64,000 nt of DNA, taken from NCBI RefSeq assembly GCF_000819745.1, contig NZ_CDDA01000021.1:1-64000 (forward strand), in the 5' to 3' direction. The notes under the pieces are model-generated. The model did no database searches. It saw nothing but the letters and a program-made list of their open reading frames with translations, and was not told the origin of the DNA. The stretch comes from Aeromonas bestiarum. GTDB lineage: Bacteria; Pseudomonadota; Gammaproteobacteria; Enterobacterales; Aeromonadaceae. This document shows, in pieces, positions 19,578 to 28,926 of the stretch (position 1 is its first letter; every line of letters starts with the position of its first letter). Position numbers and translations under genes: made by a program.

Positions 19578-20812
19578 ATCAGTCCCTGTTGCTGACGCAC
19601 GGCCTGGTCATACGCCTGGGCATAGACCTGATGGAACAGCTTGTCGAACCCCTGCTGACGGGCAGAGGTCAACTCGCGGTAGTAGTGCTGGTACATGTTC
19701 CAGGCCCACCCTTCGTCGGTCACACCCGGTGCACCGGTACGACGGTAGTGTTCGAACCGCCCGAGCAGCGCCTCTGGCGAAAACGCCTGCAATATGCTGT
19801 CAAGGGCCGCGCCTATGGCCTGCTGGTTTGCGACGTGATGAATGCGCACATTGCGTAGACTCTCGGCCACCGCCGCCGGGGCGGTCAGATGCACCGGGCT
19901 CTTCTGCTCGGCGAACATCACCGCCAGGGTCTCGTCATAGTCGAGCCCGAGCCGCAGCGGGTTGTCCTCGATGGGGCGCAGGTGCCGATCCGCCAGCGCG
20001 GCCTGATCGGTCTGCAACTGCAGCAGCCCTTCCACCATGGCACGCACCGTCTTGCCCATCTCTTCGAGCATGTCGTGGGCCTGCTGGGTATCCTGCAGCT
20101 GCAGGGACTGACCCAGGCCGCGCATCAAGGGGGTCAGCGCCACGTGATCCACCCCATCCAGCGGAGGGTGGTAGTCGGGGTGATTCTCTATGGTGGGCAT
20201 ATCCAGAAATTCTTGGTTCATGGTGTTCTCGACGGCAGAAAAAGGGGCGAGGGATACGGCATCCATATCCGGTTGTGAACGCAGAGGTGCCTGCAGGCGG
20301 GAGTCCGCCAGCGGGGACGGCGCCGAGCGCTCCTGCTGCAACGCCAGCAAAGGATCGACGGCCAGGGTGTGCGGATCGGCCATGGTCTGAGCACCGTGCT
20401 CGTCGCTGGCCAGCCACTCATCGAGCTGCTCTGAGGGGCGGTTGCCCAGCACCTGTTGCAGGCTCTGCTCGGGGGAGATGGCCCCCAGGTAGGCCCGCAT
20501 CCGGAACGGGCCGACGATCAGTTCGTCACCCTGCTCGAGATGCACCTTGCGGGCCCGCCCTATGGGCGAGGTCGCACCGTTGATGTAGGTCTGGCCACTC
20601 AGATCGCACAGGCAAAAGCGACCGTCGTTGAGCTCGACGCGGGCGTGAGCCGGCATGACGGCCCCCAACCTGTCTCTCAGTTGCCAGTCGTCCTGCTCGG
20701 AGGCGCCCAGGGTGCCCCCCATCTCGTCGAAGCGGTACTGCACCTGCTGGCTGCCATCGAGCTGCTCGCTGTTGAGCACCACCAGGGAAAGTTGCTGGTT
20801 AAAGTCGTCCAC
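19574..20812 (-). CDS. vasC: T6SS FHA-domain protein (TagH/Fha, VasC)
   Basis: This protein has an N-terminal FHA phosphothreonine-binding domain (about residues 28-100, with GRFCLCDLSGQTYING) and a C-terminal T6SS-FHA domain (about 220-410). FHA proteins promote T6SS assembly through phosphorylation signalling in some bacteria, but no TagE/PppA kinase-phosphatase pair is visible here. I prefer the GTG start at 20812 (412 residues, AGGAG five bases upstream, clear of tssG). A GTG at 20866 would give 430 residues and overlap tssG by 14 bp. Confidence 0.9.
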   Translation of the reverse strand: MDDFNQQLSLVVLNSEQLDGSQQVQYRFDEMGGTLGASEQDDWQLRDRLGAVMPAHARVELNDGRFCLCDLSGQTYINGATSPIGRARKVHLEQGDELIVGPFRMRAYLGAISPEQSLQQVLGNRPSEQLDEWLASDEHGAQTMADPHTLAVDPLLALQQERSAPSPLADSRLQAPLRSQPDMDAVSLAPFSAVENTMNQEFLDMPTIENHPDYHPPLDGVDHVALTPLMRGLGQSLQLQDTQQAHDMLEEMGKTVRAMVEGLLQLQTDQAALADRHLRPIEDNPLRLGLDYDETLAVMFAEQKSPVHLTAPAAVAESLRNVRIHHVANQQAIGAALDSILQAFSPEALLGRFEHYRRTGAPGVTDEGWAWNMYQHYYRELTSARQQGFDKLFHQVYAQAYDQAVRQQQGLI

Positions 20813-20852
20813 ATTCACTCCTGCACTGATTCCGACACTGAATTTCCTGCGC

Positions 20853-21851
20853 TTATTCCTGTACACAGATAGTCACAAACGGGTCACTCGGCGGTTGGCC
20901 GAGAAAGGTACTCCAGCCCAGGCGCGCACTCTGCTCCTCTCCCAATCGCAACCCCCGGGCCTGCTCCTGGCCGAAGCCGAGTCGCAGATCCCAAGCCAAC
21001 TGGTCGCGCAGGATGAAGGAGACAAAGGTCACCAGGGCGTGAAAGTGCTCCCCGTTCGGGAGAAACCCGAGAAACTGGCCAAAACTCAGGTTGTTGATCT
21101 TCAATAAAAACTTGCCGGCGCAGTCGTTCACCTTGTCACCGATGACAAAGTCGCTGCCCAAGGTGGCGCAAGCGCCGCCCAGCCGGTTTTGCTGATCCTG
21201 CTGGATGGGCACCTTGCGCCACTGCCAGGCACTCACCTCCACATCCGCCAGATCGAAACAGTGCGCCACCAGACCCGCTACCACCTCGGGGGAGCGACTG
21301 GGGCTGGCCAGCATGCCCGCATAAGAGAGCATCTTGGCGCGGTTGACCGGCAGGCTCTGGCAGACCGCCTCGTTGCCGAGCCCCACCAGGGCGAACATCA
21401 GGCGGGAAAATCCATCCTCGCCGTTGTCCTGAAAACGGACGTGATAGCGATACTTGCGCCAGATCCTGTGCAGCAGCGTCAGCAGACGGTGATGGAAGAA
21501 GTCCAGAAACAGACCCAGCTTCGGCTCCCCCTGCGCGTACTCCCACGCCAGCGAGTCCAGGTAATAGCCGGGCATGGGAGACTGGCTGCCATGCAGGCCG
21601 AGGAAGGCCACCTCCAGCTCGTGGCGCCCCTTGCCATCTCTACCTATCTGCAACACGTCGCTGGTGGGAAAGCCCAGAGAGGCGGTCGCCTTGAAGCGGA
21701 TGTTCTCGTCACTCGGCAGATGGTCGAGGCCGCGCTCCTGATCGGCACCGTCCAGCCGGTTGAGCAGCTCAACCAGCTGGAAGAAGTTGAAGCGCGGCGC
21801 GTCACTGGCGGACGTCACATCAGGGAGTGCTGACCTATCTGGACTGGCCAT
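20853..21851 (-). CDS. tssG: T6SS baseplate protein TssG (VasB)
   Basis: This 332-residue wedge protein acts with TssE, TssF and TssK. Family features include FNFFQLVELLNRL near the N-terminus, the FLGLHGSQSPMPGYY motif and a C-terminal region with LGWSTFLG. The start overlaps the end of tssF by 37 bp. A slightly later start is possible, but this one keeps the family N-terminus whole. Confidence 0.96.
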   Translation of the reverse strand: MASPDRSALPDVTSASDAPRFNFFQLVELLNRLDGADQERGLDHLPSDENIRFKATASLGFPTSDVLQIGRDGKGRHELEVAFLGLHGSQSPMPGYYLDSLAWEYAQGEPKLGLFLDFFHHRLLTLLHRIWRKYRYHVRFQDNGEDGFSRLMFALVGLGNEAVCQSLPVNRAKMLSYAGMLASPSRSPEVVAGLVAHCFDLADVEVSAWQWRKVPIQQDQQNRLGGACATLGSDFVIGDKVNDCAGKFLLKINNLSFGQFLGFLPNGEHFHALVTFVSFILRDQLAWDLRLGFGQEQARGLRLGEEQSARLGWSTFLGQPPSDPFVTICVQE

Positions 21852-23581
21852 TGATAGCGCTCCTTGTTGTCGAGATTGACCACCTCAAGCAGGTGGAAGG
21901 CGTTGACGCTGGCGTACAGCGAGAAGAAGTGCGCCAGCACTGTGCTGAACAGGTAGAGCTCCCCTTCGCTGCCAAAGGCGGACTGGCGAATGGAGAGCAC
22001 CGACTTGAGTCCGCGCACCGGCATACCCCGTACCAGACGGTCGACCGGGGTGGTTTCGATCTCCTCGATCCCCGCCAGCCGCTTGCGTGACGCCTGCTCC
22101 GCCTGCTTGTCATGCAGCGCGGGAAAATCGTAGGTGCGCAGCACCTGCACCAGGGCATCCCGCCGCAGCAGGGAGACATAGTTGAGCGACAGGTTGGAAA
22201 TCAGCGTCCAGTGCAGACTGCCATCCAGTGCCGGACGCAGTGGCCGGGTCGGCCTGATCAGGTTGCGAAAGGTGGCAAACGAGGGAGAGCTGCCGGTCGG
22301 CACGCAGATGCTGCCGACCTTGAGACGAGCGGCGCGGGAGCGATTGGTGCAGGTGAGCGTGACCGAGATCGACTCATCCAGATCGACAGTAGTGGTTTCA
22401 TCACCCCGCACGAACGAAAGGCTGTGCTCGAAACCATCGCCGCTGACCGACTCTCTGACCCGCACCCGGTAATAGAGCGCCAGCCTGTGCTTGGCACGCT
22501 CAATCTGGTGCTGAAAACTCTCGAACGGCTGATAGATGCGCGGCGTGCCGCGTGAGCGACCCAGATTGCCCTCGACCCAGCCCTCAACCTGATCCACCGA
22601 GAAGATCTCGAAACTGTCGGCATGGCGATAACTCGCCTTGAGGGGATACTCCGCCTGACGGCCATTGAGATTGACCGGCTCGCTGTCGTGCTGGAACAGG
22701 TTAATGGCCGGCACGCAGTTGAGCATGAAGGAGTCGGGACGGATCTTGAGCTCCGCCGGCAGGGGCCGGTCGAAGCAGAAATGGATCTTGAACTCGCTCA
22801 CCGACAACGGCTGTTTGGGCCACTCGCCACCCGAGAGTTCAAAGAAGAGGAAGCTTTCCGGAAAGCAGAAGTACTCCTGCAGGATCCGGTAGCCGGAATA
22901 GACGTTGTTCGGGTAAGGCAGGAGCGCATCATCACGCTCGAAGCCAACCGATTTCAGCGCCTTGGCCTCTTGGCGAAAGCGCTTGCCATCGATCTCCAGC
23001 TCTATGTGGGAGAGCTGGTTGGAGAGCCAGAAGTAGAGTTCATAGGCGGTATAGCTGTCGCCACCGAGGAAGAAACGCAGCTTGTCCAGCTGCAGTTCGC
23101 TCAATGGCAGGGGGGCATGCAGGGCGATATCCAGCGAGATGGTGGAGAGATCGTTACCACTTTGCGCCGAAATATGATGGATATCTGCCGGATAGACCCA
23201 AGTATCGTGACAGGTCTGAAAATGACAGGTCACCTCGTCGATGGGCAGGCTGTCGAGCTGGCAACCCTGCCTGACCAGCGCCGGTTGGGCTATGGCCCCC
23301 GGAATGACCGAAAACTGCATTATGGTCATGCTGGGTACGGGACGCAGATAGTTGGGCCAGAGCATATTGAGCAGACCATGGGTCAGCTCGGGGAACTCAT
23401 CCTCGATCTTGGCGCGCAGATTGCCCGTGAGAAACGCAAAGCCTTCCAGCAGACGTTCCACATCCGGGTCGGTATTCTGCTCCGACAAAAAACGGGTGAG
23501 TTCGGGATAGGCATCGGCAAATTCGCGCCCTTGCAGGCGCAAAAATGCCAACTCATCCCTGAAGTAATGTTCCAGCGACAT
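21815..23581 (-). CDS. tssF: T6SS baseplate protein TssF (VasA)
   Basis: This 588-residue baseplate wedge protein has the typical N-terminus (YFRDELAFLRLQGREFADAYPEL) and the RLLEGFAFLTGNLRAKIEDEFPEL block near 45-70. It starts 3 bp after tssE ends and overlaps tssG. Confidence 0.97.
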   Translation of the reverse strand: MSLEHYFRDELAFLRLQGREFADAYPELTRFLSEQNTDPDVERLLEGFAFLTGNLRAKIEDEFPELTHGLLNMLWPNYLRPVPSMTIMQFSVIPGAIAQPALVRQGCQLDSLPIDEVTCHFQTCHDTWVYPADIHHISAQSGNDLSTISLDIALHAPLPLSELQLDKLRFFLGGDSYTAYELYFWLSNQLSHIELEIDGKRFRQEAKALKSVGFERDDALLPYPNNVYSGYRILQEYFCFPESFLFFELSGGEWPKQPLSVSEFKIHFCFDRPLPAELKIRPDSFMLNCVPAINLFQHDSEPVNLNGRQAEYPLKASYRHADSFEIFSVDQVEGWVEGNLGRSRGTPRIYQPFESFQHQIERAKHRLALYYRVRVRESVSGDGFEHSLSFVRGDETTTVDLDESISVTLTCTNRSRAARLKVGSICVPTGSSPSFATFRNLIRPTRPLRPALDGSLHWTLISNLSLNYVSLLRRDALVQVLRTYDFPALHDKQAEQASRKRLAGIEEIETTPVDRLVRGMPVRGLKSVLSIRQSAFGSEGELYLFSTVLAHFFSLYASVNAFHLLEVVNLDNKERYQWPVQIGQHSLM

Positions 23582-23584
23582 TGA

Positions 23585-24016
23585 TCAGACCATGCGGTAG
23601 TGACGGTGACTGTCCATATGGACATTGAACGAGGTAACCTGCTCGATATGCTCCAGCCTCACGTGGGCCGTCACCTGAAACGACATCTCAAGCGGACTCG
23701 CCTGATGGTCGGGTGAACGCACATCCACATGAATGATCCGAGGTTCATAACGACGGATGCATTGCCGGATCGCCTCACGGATCCGCCCCTTGATGTCCGC
23801 ACTGCCCTGCGTGGCGTCATTGAGATCGATGACACCCAGCTCGGGAGCACTGCGGCAATTGCCGGGACGGGTATTGAGAACCTGCTCGAGCTGCCGTTTG
23901 ACAGATGCGATCAATTCCTCAGATTCCGTGCGGGGTGAGGAGCCAAGCCCCTCACCCCGGATACGATCAAACAGACTGGCCGCATTTCCTCTATCCCAGG
24001 AAGAGAGATACGGCAT
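23585..24016 (-). CDS. tssE: T6SS baseplate gp25-like protein TssE
   Basis: This 143-residue homologue of phage T4 gp25 nucleates sheath assembly. The gp25-type core is visible in LNTRPGNCRSAPELGVIDLND and IRQCIRRYEPRIIHVDV. The gene lies 6 bp after tssC and 3 bp before tssF. Confidence 0.95.
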   Translation of the reverse strand: MPYLSSWDRGNAASLFDRIRGEGLGSSPRTESEELIASVKRQLEQVLNTRPGNCRSAPELGVIDLNDATQGSADIKGRIREAIRQCIRRYEPRIIHVDVRSPDHQASPLEMSFQVTAHVRLEHIEQVTSFNVHMDSHRHYRMV

Positions 24017-24022
24017 CGGGCA

Positions 24023-25501
24023 TTATTCCTTGTCCAGTCGACCTACCAGAGACAGCTCGAAGCTGGCCCCCATGTACTTGAAGTGCGGACGCACGGCCAT
24101 GGCAACCTGGTACCAACCCGGCTCACCTTCCACGTCCAGCACCTTGATCTGGGCGGCACGCAGCGGGCGACGGCTACGCACCTCTGCCGGCGGGTTCTCC
24201 TGATCGGCAACGAACTGCTTGATCCAGCTGTTCAGTTCACGCTCCAGATCCTGCCGCTCCTTCCAGGAGCCGATCTGCTCGCGCTGCAGCACCTTGATGT
24301 AGTGTGCCAGGCGATTGATGATGAACATGTAGGGCAGCTGGGTGCCCAGCTTGTAGTTGGTTTCCGCTTCCCGGCCTTCCTTGGTGTTCGGGAACACCTT
24401 GGGTTTTTGCACCGAGTTGGCAGAGAAGAAGGCGGCGTTGTCGCTGTCTTTGCGCATGGTCAGGGTGATAAAACCCTCTTCTGACAGCTCATATTCACGA
24501 CGGTCGGTGATGAGCACCTCGGTCGGGATCTTCGCCTGCAGTTGCCCCATGGCTTCATACACATGCACCGGCAGATCGTGGATGGCACCACCGCTCTGCG
24601 GACCTATGATGTTCGGGCACCAGCGATACTTGGCGAAGCTGTCGGTCAGGGAGGTACCCATCAGATAGGCGGTGTTGCCCCACAGGTAGTGGTCGTGATC
24701 CGAGCTGATGTCTTCCTGATAGTTGAAACCCTTGATGGGATTTTCGGTCGGGTCGTACGGCAGACGGGCCAGGAAACGCGGCGCGGTCAGCCCCAGATAG
24801 CGGGCATCCTCCGACTCGCGCAGTGCGCGCCACTTGGTATAGGACGGACCTTCGAAAACCGATTTGAGATCCTTGATGGAGGAGAGATCGGTGAAGTTGT
24901 CGACGCCGAAGAAGGCGGGTGCAACCGAGGAGATGAAGGGGGCATGAGCCATGGCGCCAACGGCACTGACGTACTGCATCAGCTTGATGTCGGGTGAGCT
25001 GTGGGTGAAGGCGTAATCACCTATCACGGCACCGACGGGCTGACCGCCAAACTGGCCATAACCGCTGGAATAAACATGCTTGTAGAGACCAGACTGGGTG
25101 ATTTCAGGAGAAAACTCGAAATCCTCCAGCAACTCTTCCTTGGTCGCATGCAGTACCTGGATCTTGATGTTTTCACGAAAATCTGTGCGATCCACCAGCA
25201 ACTTGAGTGAACGCCAGGAAGACTCCATCTCCTGCAGTGCATTGGCATGCAGGATCACGTCCATCTGCTTGCTCAGCTTCTTGTCGAGCTCGACAATCAT
25301 GCTGTCTACCAGCGCCTTGTTGACCGGATCGCTTGTGGTACCGTTATCAAGGATATTGGCGATCAAGGCGGCAACGCCTTGCTTGGCGACACTGTAGCCT
25401 TCATCGACCGGGGTGATGCGAGCCTGCGCCATGATTTCGTCCAGCAAGGACGAGGGGGCGGTACTCGCCCCCGCTTGAACCTGTTCTTCGACCAAAGACA
25501 T
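24023..25501 (-). CDS. tssC: T6SS sheath large subunit TssC (VipB)
   Basis: This 492-residue protein forms the contractile sheath with TssB. Typical blocks include the ESSWRSLKLLVDRTDF region near 90, FEFSPEITQSGLYKHVYSSGYGQFGG near 130-155, and the C-terminal PHFKYMGASFELSLVGRLDKE tail. It follows tssB by 38 bp. Confidence 0.98.
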   Translation of the reverse strand: MSLVEEQVQAGASTAPSSLLDEIMAQARITPVDEGYSVAKQGVAALIANILDNGTTSDPVNKALVDSMIVELDKKLSKQMDVILHANALQEMESSWRSLKLLVDRTDFRENIKIQVLHATKEELLEDFEFSPEITQSGLYKHVYSSGYGQFGGQPVGAVIGDYAFTHSSPDIKLMQYVSAVGAMAHAPFISSVAPAFFGVDNFTDLSSIKDLKSVFEGPSYTKWRALRESEDARYLGLTAPRFLARLPYDPTENPIKGFNYQEDISSDHDHYLWGNTAYLMGTSLTDSFAKYRWCPNIIGPQSGGAIHDLPVHVYEAMGQLQAKIPTEVLITDRREYELSEEGFITLTMRKDSDNAAFFSANSVQKPKVFPNTKEGREAETNYKLGTQLPYMFIINRLAHYIKVLQREQIGSWKERQDLERELNSWIKQFVADQENPPAEVRSRRPLRAAQIKVLDVEGEPGWYQVAMAVRPHFKYMGASFELSLVGRLDKE

Positions 25502-25539
25502 GTTTTATTCCTTTCTCGTCAATCAATCCAACCAGCCGA

Positions 25540-26043
25540 TCACTCGGCAGGTTTAATCAAATCCAGCTCCTTGAGCAGTTGCTCACGAGCCTCATCACTG
25601 GACAGCAGATCCTGCAAACGATTGCGGAAGGAGGGAATATTTCCCAGTGGTCCCTTCAGGGCAACCAGCGCCTCGCGCAGCTCCAGCAGCTTGCGCAGCT
25701 CGGGTACCTGCTGGGCCACTCGATCAGGAGTGAAGTCTTCCAGAGACTGGATCTTGATCGAAACCGGCATCTCCTCCTGGCTGTTCTCTTCCAGGCGATT
25801 GGGAACGGAAAAATTCAGTTCCAGTGCGGATTCTTTCATGACGGAAGAAAAATTATTCTTGTCGATGGAGACGGTCTGACGCTCCTCGATAGGCGTTTCT
25901 TCGGCACGTCCCTTCATATTGCCTACCACCATCATGGTCAGCGGAAGTTCAACTTCTCCCTGCTGCCCACCGGTTGCAGGCACATATTTGATATTGATAC
26001 GTTCTTTGGGCGCAACAGTGGCGCCATCGATACTTTTTCCCAT
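25540..26043 (-). CDS. tssB: T6SS sheath small subunit TssB (VipA)
   Basis: This 167-residue partner of TssC is the first gene of the core operon. It has the conserved VAPKERINIKYVPATG start region and the central FTPDRVAQQVPELRKLLELREAL helix that ClpV and TssC recognise. The 686 bp upstream carry no gene and must hold the core promoter. Confidence 0.98.
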   Translation of the reverse strand: MGKSIDGATVAPKERINIKYVPATGGQQGEVELPLTMMVVGNMKGRAEETPIEERQTVSIDKNNFSSVMKESALELNFSVPNRLEENSQEEMPVSIKIQSLEDFTPDRVAQQVPELRKLLELREALVALKGPLGNIPSFRNRLQDLLSSDEAREQLLKELDLIKPAE

Positions 26044-26729
26044 GCTCTAAATACCAAGTTATGGATCAGCTCAGACCCAAAAGCTTATAGCCGATGGCTT
26101 AACCAACAACTGTCAAAAATGACAGTTGACGATATCGCTGGATAGCGAAAGGAAAAACCATTGGCCGATTGATATGTTTTTGATACATAAAGAGCAGATA
26201 CTCTAATAATCAAAAACACAATATGCATCTTGTTATTCATACAACCCACTCATGCCTCTTCTCTTTGTTAGAGGTCATATTGGCTTAAGAGCCACTTGCG
26301 ACAAATGGTATATTTATATATTTGCCCACGTCAACAACACATTAAATGAACTCGACTAAAAATCAATAAAAAACCAACAAAAACAATGGGTTATAAAAAC
26401 AACAAAGAATAAAGCAAAAACAACCAATATATATGCATCATATGTGGAAGGAAAAATGACATAAGATTCAATGAGTGAGCTAAAAAACTAAATCAGTTTA
26501 CTCGCACCAGCCTACGACAAGTGTTGGCGCAACAAGACAGGTGCGCTGCCGGCGTCAATAACTGGCGCACAGAGTAAAACTCTCTGACATTGATAATAAA
26601 TAACCATGATGGATATACTTCATATCCACGAAAAAAAACAAAAAAGTTAATAATCAAAAAACTCTTTTGATAAATTCAAGTTCATGAATCATGGGGCAAT
26701 CATTTAATGATATAAATCAACATGATGGT
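26044..26729. other. Long AT-rich non-coding region upstream of the T6SS core operon
   Basis: No convincing gene lies in this 686-bp stretch, which is far more AT-rich than its surroundings. It must contain the tssB promoter. I searched the minus strand for GG-N10-GC and found no good sigma-54 promoter, unlike upstream of hcp and PAAR. Near tssB a TATAAG box is visible, but the nearest TTGACA is 21 bp away. AT-richness of this kind is a typical target for H-NS silencing (inference). Confidence 0.7.
26107..26128. promoter_or_regulatory. Perfect inverted repeat upstream of tssB, candidate operator
   Basis: CAACTGTCA-AAAA-TGACAGTTG is a perfect 9-bp dyad with a 4-bp A spacer, 64-85 bp upstream of the tssB start. 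It overlaps a TTGACA sequence on the minus strand. It looks like a dimeric regulator site; the regulator is unknown. Confidence 0.45.
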
Positions 26730-28097
26730 CTACCCTATTGGCGCCAGCTTCCGCTGCTGAGAAAACCAGTGCTGCGCCAGCTTCTGACCGGCACTCTTTT
26801 CCTTCTCCGTCATGCCTTTTTCCAGCTCATCACGTGCCTTGGTTGCATCATGATTGCCATCCGTAGCCGCGAGCAGATACCACGCATAAGCATGCAGTCG
26901 ATTGCGAGGTGCCCCCAATCCCTGCTCACGCATCATCCCCATGCGATACTGGGCAGATCTATGATGCGCGTTGGCAGCCAATCGATACTGTTTGAGGGCT
27001 TGCGCATAATCCTCTTTGCCGCCCAGCCCCAACCGCAGCATCTCACCATAGGCATAGTAGGCATCGACATTGCCCTGCGCTGCCGCCTGCGAAAAACGCT
27101 GGCGAGCGGCGGCGAGATCCCCGCGCTCTTGCAGCCATTGCGCCAATGCAAGCTGAGCCTGGCTAAAACCACCCTCTGCGGCACGCGTCAACCAATGCTC
27201 TCGCGCCGCAGCATCGCTCTGTTGCAGGCTCAACTGATATTCGGCTTCATGAGAACCATTGCCAGCAGCCAGCTCCAGCCAATAGCGACCCAAGGCAAGA
27301 TCCTGAACAACCTTTTCTCCTGCCAGATAAGCCTGCCCCAGCCACAGTTGAGCTGGCGCAGACCCTGCATTGGCAGCCCGCTGATAGAAACTGAACGCCT
27401 CCTCAGGTGCGGCCTTGCGTGCCAGGATCAGCAAGGCATCCGGTTGCTGCTGGGCAGCTGCCTTCTCAAACCAGCGCAGCGCCACATCGCTGCGTTTGCT
27501 TACCCCCTGTCCCTGCTCGTAGCGCAATCCCAACTGATATTGCGCGTCGCGATTGCCTTGCTCGGCGGCTTTCTCCAACCATTTGACGGCATCCACATCG
27601 GCTCCAGGCTGCTTGGCATACCATTGCCCCAGGATCAGTTGCGCTTCGGCATGATCCCGTTTGGCTGCCTGCTCGAACCAGTCGAGGCACTCGCTTACCA
27701 GCTTGCCTTTGTGCTGCTGCTGACAATTCCTCCCCAGCTGATAACTGGCTTCACGGTTGCCCAGCTTGGCCGAGCGCTGCCACCAGTTCTCGGCCAATTG
27801 AGGATTCTTTGGCTCGCCCAGGCCCACCCGATACCAGCTTCCTACCTGCAGAGCCGCTTTTCCCCGAATGTCGGCATCCGCTGCCAAGGGCCCTGTTTGA
27901 TCCGCAGCCTGCTTCATCCAGTGCATCGCCTCGGGATAATCGGGCTTGGCGGCCAGGCGATTGGCCAGTTCATATTGCGCCTTACCCTGTCCCTGGTGGG
28001 CGGCTTGAGTCAGTTCGGATTCGGTCTGTGACGTCGTTGTGGTACAAGCGGCAAGCCAATGGCCCGCCAATACCAACCATAATGTGCGGTATGTCAT
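26730..28097 (-). CDS. Sel1-repeat lipoprotein, T6SS-linked
   Basis: This 455-residue lipoprotein has a signal peptide with lipobox LAAC (Cys18), followed by about ten Sel1-like (TPR-related) repeats of roughly 36 residues with the A-x-Y-x-L-G / A-x-x-W-x-x-x-A-A pattern. Sel1 repeats bind proteins and often act as scaffolds in envelope processes. The gene sits between the effector/immunity set and the core operon on the same strand, so a role in the T6SS (assembly, regulation or protection) is plausible but not shown by the sequence. Confidence 0.75.
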   Translation of the reverse strand: MTYRTLWLVLAGHWLAACTTTTSQTESELTQAAHQGQGKAQYELANRLAAKPDYPEAMHWMKQAADQTGPLAADADIRGKAALQVGSWYRVGLGEPKNPQLAENWWQRSAKLGNREASYQLGRNCQQQHKGKLVSECLDWFEQAAKRDHAEAQLILGQWYAKQPGADVDAVKWLEKAAEQGNRDAQYQLGLRYEQGQGVSKRSDVALRWFEKAAAQQQPDALLILARKAAPEEAFSFYQRAANAGSAPAQLWLGQAYLAGEKVVQDLALGRYWLELAAGNGSHEAEYQLSLQQSDAAAREHWLTRAAEGGFSQAQLALAQWLQERGDLAAARQRFSQAAAQGNVDAYYAYGEMLRLGLGGKEDYAQALKQYRLAANAHHRSAQYRMGMMREQGLGAPRNRLHAYAWYLLAATDGNHDATKARDELEKGMTEKEKSAGQKLAQHWFSQQRKLAPIG

Positions 28098-28235
28098 TGT
28101 TTGTATCTGCGAATAATGAAGATGGTAGGGTGGCTGTGTACATAATTCTTTCTTACAACCAGATAGACTTTCTATTGCTCATCAACTTTCTTTAAACATG
28201 TCTTATTATGGTAATTTCCATGCTGCCTAAGAATA

Positions 28236-28781
28236 TTATTGCTCGCTCACATGGTCCAGCTTGATCAGGTTCAGATCCAGCTTGCGTCCCTCATTTAACA
28301 GTTTATCGAGAATATCGGTTCGACAAATAAATCCTGTATATTGATCTGCATCTATATCCCAAAGCACAACTTCATATCCTCGCGCTTGCAGCCACAAGTC
28401 ATAAAGCACCAACATGCTCCAAACCGATGCATCCTCACCCGGCTCGGAGCAAATGAACTGCTCCTTCAAGCCGTGAATATCCGCCAATGCGTTGCCCTGT
28501 AACTCAACTTCCTCGACGTCTCGCCAGTCAATATTGAGACACACCCAATGTTCATTAGAGTTGAATTCAACAAGTGCTGACACAATGCCGCCCTGTAGCT
28601 CATCGGCATGGGTATTCATCAGCGCGTTCAATCTGCCGGCTCTGATCTCTTCAGGCAGAGGGGATAGTAAAATTGATAGAAGCCATTTCTTTCTTCGTCT
28701 TTCGACATAAACCATGGGCATCAACAGGGGCGACAAGATGATGACAGAGAGGATCATAAATATTTGTTTAATCACCTTCAC
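28236..28781 (-). CDS. Membrane-anchored hypothetical protein next to the PoNe/PoNi pair
   Basis: This 181-residue protein has one N-terminal hydrophobic segment (about 5-26) followed by a basic stretch (ERRRKKW) and a soluble acidic domain rich in Asp, Glu and Leu. The soluble part loosely recalls DUF6630 proteins, which are common near polymorphic toxin genes; this is a pattern impression only. It lies downstream of the immunity gene on the same strand, so it may be an extra immunity protein or an unrelated cargo gene. Its base composition is more AT-rich than the T6SS core. Confidence 0.6.
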   Translation of the reverse strand: MKVIKQIFMILSVIILSPLLMPMVYVERRRKKWLLSILLSPLPEEIRAGRLNALMNTHADELQGGIVSALVEFNSNEHWVCLNIDWRDVEEVELQGNALADIHGLKEQFICSEPGEDASVWSMLVLYDLWLQARGYEVVLWDIDADQYTGFICRTDILDKLLNEGRKLDLNLIKLDHVSEQ

Positions 28782-28886
28782 TTATCTTCCTCGGTTTTTT
28801 ATACAAAGTTAATGGTGCCAGGCAATTCGTGTCTGGCATGAATGAGCCTGCGCAATAGCATCACAGCATCACTCCGCATCGCGATA

Positions 28887-28917
28887 TATCGATCATGCAG
28901 GCTATGCATGATCGATA
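28887..28917. terminator. 13-bp perfect hairpin after the immunity gene
   Basis: TATCGATCATGCA and its exact complement flank the loop GGCTA, ten bases past the immunity-gene stop. There is no T-run after it on either strand, so it may be a weak terminator, an mRNA-stabilising stem or a protein-binding dyad. Confidence 0.45.
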
Positions 28918-28926
28918 CACTGCGGA

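Noticed and set aside
26521..26560. GCGCAACAAGACAGGTGCGC upstream of tssB as a third VasH site
   Set aside because: Only the left half fits GCGCAA-N4-TTGCGC; the spacing of the right half is wrong and no sigma-54 promoter lies downstream.
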